From the NCBI RefSeq assembly GCF_003946865.1, contig NZ_QXTH01000016.1:32648-96647 (forward strand): a stretch of 64,000 nt of DNA, in the 5' to 3' direction. The position numbers and the translations under genes were made by a program. The DNA comes from Antribacter gilvus. GTDB lineage: Bacteria; Actinomycetota; Actinomycetes; Actinomycetales; Cellulomonadaceae. Shown one piece after another: positions 59,726-64,000 of the stretch; positions within the stretch are counted from its first letter, which is position 1, and every line of letters begins with the position of its first letter. A model generated the notes under the pieces. It made no database searches. It saw only the letters and a program-made list of their open reading frames with translations, and was not told the origin of the DNA.

Positions 59726-60397
59726 TCAGCGGTCCTCAGCGAAGGTGATCCCGAGCTCGTCTGCGAGGACTGTGGACAGGTCGGTGAGCTGGTGGTGGTC
59801 CAGAACGATGCGTCTGAGGTTGAGGGCTCCGGCGATCGCGGACAGGTCGTTGCCCCGCAGGTCGGTGCCCTTGTAGGTGCCGTTCTGGAACGAGGTGGCT
59901 CGTAGTGAGCACCCCTCGAAGGCGACGTCCGAGAGGTCGCAGGCGGTGAACTCGGCTTCGGTCAGTGAGCAGCCGAGAAACGCGACCGGTCCCTTGGCTG
60001 TCACGTTGTCGAACGTGGCGTAGTCGAAGCGGCACCGCTCGAACACGACGTCGTCCAGGACCAGTTCGCTGAACCGTGCGCCGAGAAACCGGCAGTCGGT
60101 GAACCGGACGCGGGACAGCCTGCTGGCGGTGAACGTCAGGGAGGCCAGGTCGCAACGGACGATCTCCACGGAGGACAGACGAAGGTTGTCCAGGTCGGCG
60201 CTCTGGGCCGTCACGCCGCTCAGGCGGCTGTCGAAGACCTGGGTGCCCGACAGGGTGAGGTTCCTCAGGTCGGCGTCGGTGTAGGAGAGCAGGGACAGCC
60301 GATCAGCGTCGGCGTCGAGGTGCTGGACAGGTGTGAGCTCGTCCTCGTGCAGCGCTGGGAGCTCTATCGCCAGGTCGCGGATCGTCAAGGTGTCCAT
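59726..60397 (-). CDS. Pentapeptide-repeat protein, possible RiPP self-immunity
   Basis: 223-aa protein from ATG 60397. From about residue 33 to 200 it consists of A(D/N)LxX-type units (DADLRNLTLS, SADLDNLRLSSVEIVRCDLA, SRVRFTDCRFLGARFSELVL, FERCRFDYATFDNVT, DLSDVAFEGCSLRATSFQNG, KGTDLRGNDL), forming a right-handed quadrilateral beta-helix. Such proteins (for example McbG, Qnr, MfpA) mimic DNA and protect DNA gyrase from inhibitors. Here it follows the precursor gene, so it may protect the producer from its own peptide. It has no signal peptide and is cytoplasmic. The role is inferred from family and location. Confidence 0.8.
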   Translation of the reverse strand: MDTLTIRDLAIELPALHEDELTPVQHLDADADRLSLLSYTDADLRNLTLSGTQVFDSRLSGVTAQSADLDNLRLSSVEIVRCDLASLTFTASRLSRVRFTDCRFLGARFSELVLDDVVFERCRFDYATFDNVTAKGPVAFLGCSLTEAEFTACDLSDVAFEGCSLRATSFQNGTYKGTDLRGNDLSAIAGALNLRRIVLDHHQLTDLSTVLADELGITFAEDR

Positions 60398-60428
60398 GGT
60401 TCCTCACCCTAGGTACAGGGCCCGGACG

Positions 60429-60457
60429 GTGCTCCCGCCCGTGGTGGTCGGGAGCAC
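60429..60457 (-). terminator. Hairpin between the precursor and pentapeptide genes (attenuator)
   Basis: GTGCTCCCG (60429-60437) pairs perfectly with CGGGAGCAC (60449-60457), inside the 74-bp gap after the precursor stop. A partial terminator here would give more precursor than downstream immunity/tailoring mRNA, as in other RiPP operons. Confidence 0.55.
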
Positions 60458-60471
60458 TGTGCTGGCGGCCG

Positions 60472-60666
60472 TCAGTTCTTCTTCCAGTTGTCCCAGCTCG
60501 GGCGGTTGTCCCAGGGACCGGTGTTCTTCTTCCAGTTGTCCCACGCCGGCCGGTTGTCCCACTCCGCGGCTGGTCCGCCGGTGCCGGTCAGGGCGGTGAC
60601 AGCCTCGTGGTCAGAGTCCAGGAGGGCCGCCAGGGCGGTGGTCGGAGTGTCGAGGCTGATGGTCAT
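60472..60666 (-). CDS. amcA: RiPP precursor peptide with repeated Trp-rich cores (AmcA-like)
   Basis: 64-aa peptide from ATG 60666, which overlaps the radical SAM stop (ATGA). Residues 1-31 are an acidic leader ending in GG (TALTGTGG). The core, about 32-64, is two copies of a 16-residue unit: WDNRPAWDNWKKN at 36-48 and WDNRPSWDNWKKN at 52-64, the DNA repeat period being 48 bp. Each has two W-D-N motifs plus a W-K-K; aromatic-x-Asn or aromatic-x-Lys triplets are the known sites for three-residue cyclophane bonds made by radical SAM enzymes. Actinobacterial multiple-cyclophane precursors (AmcA) have this form; that name is recalled, not checked. There are six Trp in total. Confidence 0.85.
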   Translation of the reverse strand: MTISLDTPTTALAALLDSDHEAVTALTGTGGPAAEWDNRPAWDNWKKNTGPWDNRPSWDNWKKN

Positions 60667-61814
60667 GCGTTGTCCTTTCGGGTGATGTCGACCAGGGCGT
60701 TGACGAGTTCCTGCTTGGAGACGCGGCAGAAGTTGGTCTCAGTGGTGTCGAACCGGCCGTTCTCGAAGTACCTGTTGCCGGCCTGGGCCCCGCGGCAGAA
60801 GTCGAAAAACTCGCACGTCGCCTTGCACGCTTCGAGGCCGTCGATGAACTCGGTGACGTACCGCAGGCGGTGGGCGCCGTCGAGGATGTCGCCCAGCGAC
60901 CGCTCCAGGACGTTGCCCGCGATGAAGTCGCCGTACCGGTCGTCACGGATGCCGGCCAGCTCCGGGGAGAGCAGCACAACGTCGCCGTCGTGGGAGACGG
61001 TGGGCAGCGGGTCGAACCGGTGGGACTCCCACCAGTCGCGCTGCCCGGTGCGGATCGTGCGTAGGTACCGGCCGAGCCTGTCCAGCTCCCGGATCTCGAC
61101 ACGTGGGTGCTCACCCGACCAGGCGAACACGTCGGTCCAGAACGCGCGGGCCCGTTCAGGGCTGGGCTGGGTACGTGCGTCGTTGACGCCTTCAAGCTCT
61201 TCGATGTTCAACCCGATCGACGTCGGCCCGAGCGAGGCCAGGAAGTCCAGCAGCTCGCCCGCCCGGTCGATCCCTTCACCGACCACGGCGATGAGCGAGA
61301 ACGCGATCCTGTGCTCGGTCAGCTTCGCGATCCCGGCGACGATCCGGTCGAACGCTGGCCGTCCGGACCAGTCCCTGCGCTCGGCGTTCAGGTCGGCCGG
61401 TCCGTCGATGCTCACCCCGACCGAGACGCCGCGTCCCGCGAACAGGTCGCACCAGGCGTCGGTGATGAGCGTGGCGTTCGTCTGGAGGCTGTGCCGGACC
61501 CGGCCAGCACGGCGAAGGTCCTCGAATGGGTCCATCAGCGCGGCCAGCTTCTCGGGCCCGATCGCCAAGGGTTCCCCGCCGTGCCAGCACACCTCGGTCG
61601 TGTGGCCGGGCGGCATGTCCTTCAGGGACTCCGCGATCCGTCGGGCGACCCCCAGGCTCATCTCCAGGCGCCTTTTGCGGAACGGTAGGTAGCAGTAGGA
61701 GCAGTTCAGGTTGCACAGGGTTGTGGGTTGCACAACCACGAGGTCCGGGTGCGAGGCGATCCACTGGTGGAACCGGTCGGCTGAGCCTGAAACGGCCGTG
61801 TCGAGGGCAGTCAA
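60663..61814 (-). CDS. amcB: Radical SAM/SPASM-type peptide maturase (AmcB/FxsB-like)
   Basis: 383-aa radical SAM enzyme. The TTG start at 61814 follows AAGGAG. The SAM-binding [4Fe-4S] motif is C34NLNC38SYC41, then EVCWHGGEPLAIG, which holds the GGEP motif. The C-terminus has additional Cys at 330, 334, 340 and 363 in ACKATCEFFDFCRG and NFCRVSK, a SPASM-like auxiliary cluster region. Such enzymes form C-C bonds between an aromatic side chain and the beta carbon of a residue two positions on, making cyclophanes. Overlap with the precursor gene leaves little doubt about the substrate. The family name AmcB is from memory. Cytoplasmic. Confidence 0.9.
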   Translation of the reverse strand: MTALDTAVSGSADRFHQWIASHPDLVVVQPTTLCNLNCSYCYLPFRKRRLEMSLGVARRIAESLKDMPPGHTTEVCWHGGEPLAIGPEKLAALMDPFEDLRRAGRVRHSLQTNATLITDAWCDLFAGRGVSVGVSIDGPADLNAERRDWSGRPAFDRIVAGIAKLTEHRIAFSLIAVVGEGIDRAGELLDFLASLGPTSIGLNIEELEGVNDARTQPSPERARAFWTDVFAWSGEHPRVEIRELDRLGRYLRTIRTGQRDWWESHRFDPLPTVSHDGDVVLLSPELAGIRDDRYGDFIAGNVLERSLGDILDGAHRLRYVTEFIDGLEACKATCEFFDFCRGAQAGNRYFENGRFDTTETNFCRVSKQELVNALVDITRKDNA

Positions 61815-61897
61815 CGTTTCTCCTTGGTCGCTCGTCGGTCTTGTCTGCGCCGCTACCACCGACCATTCCCCGGACGGCGCGGGTTGGTCGCGCAGGC

Positions 61898-62230
61898 CTA
61901 CAGGGGCCGGGCGACATCGAGGAGGTAGAGGCCGCCGTTGTTCGCGTCGTAGCGCCACTTCGGGCGACCGTCCCCGGTCAGGGCGTACGCGTAACCGGCC
62001 GCCACGAGGGCCTGTTCGAGATCGAGCATCGTCGCCCCGACGGCGGCCGGGAGGTCGGTGTGGTGGGCGATCATCGCGTCGCCGTCACCGGTCCACACCT
62101 CGCACGAGGCCAGTGCCGGGCCGGTGCCGTCCAGCCGGACCCGCACTGAGACGGGGTGTAGGCGCGGGTGCAGGCTCGCCGCGAGGTCCCGGACCTCGCG
62201 CAGCAGCTCGACCGGCGGAGCAGCGGTCAT
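61898..62230 (-). CDS. Hypothetical protein, 110 aa, RiPP locus
   Basis: Small soluble alpha/beta protein from ATG 62230, overlapping the HAD gene stop by 4 bp. The first helix is VELLREVRDLAASLHPRLHP, followed by strands (VSVRVRLDGTGPALASCEVW, GDAMIAHHTDLPAAVGATML) and a C-terminal YAYALTGDGRPKWRYDANNG. No family is recognised. The compact size, location directly upstream of the maturase and 84-bp gap suggest it may be a peptide-recognition or accessory protein, but it lacks the RRE winged helix I would expect from PqqD-type proteins, so this is only a possibility. Confidence 0.6.
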   Translation of the reverse strand: MTAAPPVELLREVRDLAASLHPRLHPVSVRVRLDGTGPALASCEVWTGDGDAMIAHHTDLPAAVGATMLDLEQALVAAGYAYALTGDGRPKWRYDANNGGLYLLDVARPL

Positions 62231-63081
62231 GAGCGAGCCCCGGCCAGCGCCTGCGCCTCAACGTCGGACGTCGCGTCCGGTCCAGTGTGCAGGCCGCGAA
62301 GCACCTTCGCGGCGCCGTGCTCAGCGAGCGTGCCCGTGACGTGGTCGGCGGCGTCCTGCACGACCATCGGGGCGTGGCCCATGGCGTAGGAGCGGGCGGC
62401 CCACTCCATCGCCTCCAGATCGTTCACGCCGTCGCCCACGAACACCGTGTTGGCCGGAGCAATCCCGACGTGGCGGCGGACAGCGTCCAGGGCCGAAGCC
62501 TTGGACAGCCCGGCCGGGGTGACGTCCAACCAGGACGGGGAGGCCGGGTTGACGGTGACGCCGAGGCTGCGGACCGGCTCCATAAGCAGCGCGGTGGCGT
62601 TCGGGGCCGACAGGATCACCCGGGGCGCGGGCTCCGCGGTCAGGTCGTCGTCGGAGACGACGACCTGACGGCCGTTGACCTCCGCCCGGTCGAACAGCTC
62701 GCTCACGTGGTAGCCGAAGCCGACCTCCTCGACCGCGACCCGCACCCCAGGGCACAACCGGCGGGCGAGGTGGAGGACGGGTGCGACATCGAGGGTCTGG
62801 CAGGACTCGACCCGGGGCCACGTCCGGTCCAGCCGGGCCGTCACCGCACCGTTGGACGCGACGACCCACGAACCGTCCAACCCGAGCAGAGTCGCGATCG
62901 GCAGGACCCCCACGAGCGACCTTCCCGTCGCCAGCACGACGACATGCCCTGCTGCCACGATCTCGGTCACTGCGTCGCGGGTGTCGTCGGGGAGGATGTT
63001 TGTCCCGTCCGGGCACAGGGTCCCGTCGATGTCCAGCGCGACCAGCAGACGCCCGCCGGTCAGGTTCTGGGTGGCGGTCAT
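62227..63081 (-). CDS. HAD-IIB (Cof-type) phosphatase
   Basis: 284-aa haloacid dehalogenase family protein from ATG 63081. The nucleophile Asp17 and acid Asp19 are in VALDIDGTLCPDG, motif 2 is VVLATGRSLVGV, a Lys lies in AGLSKASALDAVRRHVG, and motif 4 is TVFVGDGVNDLEAMEWAARS. This matches Cof-type (HAD-IIB) sugar-phosphate phosphatases. It overlaps both neighbours by 4 bp, so is part of the four-gene operon upstream of the maturase. A role in the RiPP pathway, for example removing a phosphate from a modified residue or precursor, is possible but not shown; it may equally be independent metabolic cargo. Confidence 0.85.
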   Translation of the reverse strand: MTATQNLTGGRLLVALDIDGTLCPDGTNILPDDTRDAVTEIVAAGHVVVLATGRSLVGVLPIATLLGLDGSWVVASNGAVTARLDRTWPRVESCQTLDVAPVLHLARRLCPGVRVAVEEVGFGYHVSELFDRAEVNGRQVVVSDDDLTAEPAPRVILSAPNATALLMEPVRSLGVTVNPASPSWLDVTPAGLSKASALDAVRRHVGIAPANTVFVGDGVNDLEAMEWAARSYAMGHAPMVVQDAADHVTGTLAEHGAAKVLRGLHTGPDATSDVEAQALAGARS

Positions 63082-63488
63082 CGTGCGGTCTCCATGGTGT
63101 CTGCCGCCGCGTCGCTCGGCGCGGCCGTCGTGGTTGGAGGGGTCCGGCGGGGCAGGGAGTCGGTCAACCGCGCCGGCCGCTGCTCGTTCGGCCGTGCGTC
63201 ACCGATCACGACGCAGGTCGCGCCGTCGGGTTCCAGCTCCAGCGCGACCCGTCGTCGGACGGACGCCAGGCGGGCCTGGGCGGGAAGGATGACCAGGCGG
63301 GCGTTGTGGAACTTCGCGGTCTGCACGACCTGGCTGATCGTGAACGTGTCGAACCGGTCGGTCACGATCTGCGCCAACGCCAACCCCTCGACCCGCGCGT
63401 AGTCGGTCACCGCGTCCCGCTGGCCCTCCAGGGCATCGCCCTCCGGAGCGCAGACGTACCCGACGGCTACCGGGCTCGGCGCGCTCAT
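63078..63488 (-). CDS. Hypothetical protein, 136 aa (resolvase-like fold suggested)
   Basis: From ATG 63488, overlapping the upstream gene by ATGA and the HAD gene by 4 bp. The N-terminus reads PVAVGYVCAPEGDALEGQRD, AVTDYARVEGLALAQIVTDR and FDTFTISQVVQTAKFHNARL, an alpha/beta pattern like the N-terminal domain of serine recombinases (YxRxS-type start replaced by GYVCAPEGD, so catalytic Ser is absent). The C-terminal tail is Pro/Thr/Ala-rich. Proteins of this kind are common on actinobacterial conjugative elements. A regulatory or structural role is likely. Confidence 0.5.
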   Translation of the reverse strand: MSAPSPVAVGYVCAPEGDALEGQRDAVTDYARVEGLALAQIVTDRFDTFTISQVVQTAKFHNARLVILPAQARLASVRRRVALELEPDGATCVVIGDARPNEQRPARLTDSLPRRTPPTTTAAPSDAAADTMETAR

Positions 63489-63781
63489 CGCTCGGCACCG
63501 AGCGGTCGCCGGAGCACGGACCGGACCTGCACTTCGAGCCCGTCGCGGACCCCGGTCCACAGCGTGTGCCCTGGGACGAGCATCCGGTGATCGAGGGGGA
63601 CGTCGCAGCCGAGGGACCGGGCGATCGCCTCGCCGTCGGCCAGCACGGTGGGCTGCAGGCACAGCCGGCCACGGGTCACGGTGACGAGCTCGATGCGCCC
63701 GTCGCCTGCGAGCGACAACGCCTCGTAGGCGGCGCTGAGCGCCAGCCTCAGTGGACTGACCTGTTCCGTCGTGGTCCTCAT
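63485..63781 (-). CDS. Hypothetical protein, 98 aa, first gene of the minus-strand operon
   Basis: Small soluble protein from ATG 63781 (MRTTTEQVSPLRLALSAAYE) with ELVTVTRGRLCLQPTVLADG and the Arg-rich end EVQVRSVLRRPLGAER. No family is known to me. It is the first of a row of four overlapping genes that end before the RiPP maturase, so the promoter of the operon should lie in 63782-63981. Probably cargo of the element. Confidence 0.55.
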   Translation of the reverse strand: MRTTTEQVSPLRLALSAAYEALSLAGDGRIELVTVTRGRLCLQPTVLADGEAIARSLGCDVPLDHRMLVPGHTLWTGVRDGLEVQVRSVLRRPLGAER

Positions 63782-63981
63782 GGTTCCCCCTTGTGCGGCG
63801 GCCCGGTTCGGGACGCTGCACGCCGTGTGTCATTGCTTCGCTGGCAGCTGGACCTGCCTGTCCGAGAGGAGACCTCGGACGGGTTGTCCAGCAATCGCGA
63901 CGCTACCCTATCCGCCAGACTTCCGTGAGACCCCGGTCCTGGTGAGTTCGTAGGCTGGGGGCAGCAACGGAGATCGGATTT

Positions 63982-64000
63982 ATGAGCAAGGACAGCAAGG
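63982..64000 (+). CDS. Start of a plus-strand gene (cut by the window edge)
   Basis: ATG 63982 behind GGAGATCGG, reading MSKDSK. Only six codons are visible, so nothing can be said about its product. It is divergent from the 98-aa gene, and the 200 bp between them should hold both promoters. Confidence 0.4.

Noticed and set aside
63078..63488. Functional serine recombinase
   Set aside because: The catalytic Ser/Arg pattern is absent and the protein is too short.

Overview
The window is a very GC-rich actinobacterial chromosome segment. GTG and TTG starts are common, and many genes are coupled through 4-bp ATGA or GTGA overlaps. Two secreted GH10 xylanases (one with a Pro/Thr linker and a CBM2), a homodimeric-type aceE, a DUF3052/AhpE pair and the NIF3/zinc-ribbon/phosphatase neighbourhood point to a plant-polymer-degrading member of the Micrococcales, most like Promicromonosporaceae or Cellulomonadaceae. 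That placement is inference from gene content.

Layout. 0-1.2 kb: a DUF202 membrane pair behind a damaged lipoprotein gene that contains a ~150-bp inverted segment. 1.3-11 kb: alpha/beta hydrolase, xylanase with a LacI-type palindrome, BNR-repeat protein, amidase, an archaeal-type AspRS paralogue behind a translational T-box, an MFS pump with a divergent ArsR regulator and perfect operator, an AI-2E-family permease, and gene remnants. 11-23 kb: unknowns and a lipoprotein, tRNA-Val with an integrase stub, ahpE/DUF3052, aceE, CHAD, a two-component pair, a disordered Ser/Gly/Glu protein, and a TetR/DUF6326 pair around a 28-bp palindrome.

23.8-34.8 kb: a five-gene cassette DUF4132 - MoxR AAA+ - DUF5682 - VWA - SWIM zinc finger, in the same order as E. 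coli yehI-yehL-yehM-yehP-yehQ. The last four genes overlap by 4 bp each. Several of these genes carry hairpin-forming palindromes inside their coding sequence, and those in the SWIM gene resemble the palindrome that ends the cassette. 34.9-47.5 kb: AlaT, DUF4037, a family A polymerase, the second xylanase, NIF3, zinc ribbon, phosphatase, MFS, YaaA, a tautomerase-like protein and a membrane protein, then RNase P RNA (rnpB).

From just after rnpB to the end of the window the sequence looks like an integrative conjugative element: clustered GTACACA motifs that could be integrase arm sites, a PD-(D/E)xK nuclease-like gene, a frameshifted ISL3 transposase, a TIR/deoxyribosyltransferase-like protein, tyrosine integrase, XRE regulator, excisionase-like protein, a gene made largely of eleven 15-bp repeats, and a MobF relaxase. 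Its cargo on the minus strand is a compact RiPP locus: a radical SAM maturase overlapping a 64-aa precursor with two 16-residue Trp-rich repeats (four WDN motifs), then a pentapeptide-repeat protein (plausible self-immunity by DNA mimicry) and a possible Fe(II)/2OG oxygenase. Upstream lies a four-gene overlapping operon with a Cof-type HAD phosphatase. This RiPP locus and the DUF4132-MoxR-DUF5682-VWA-SWIM cassette are the two most interesting systems here.
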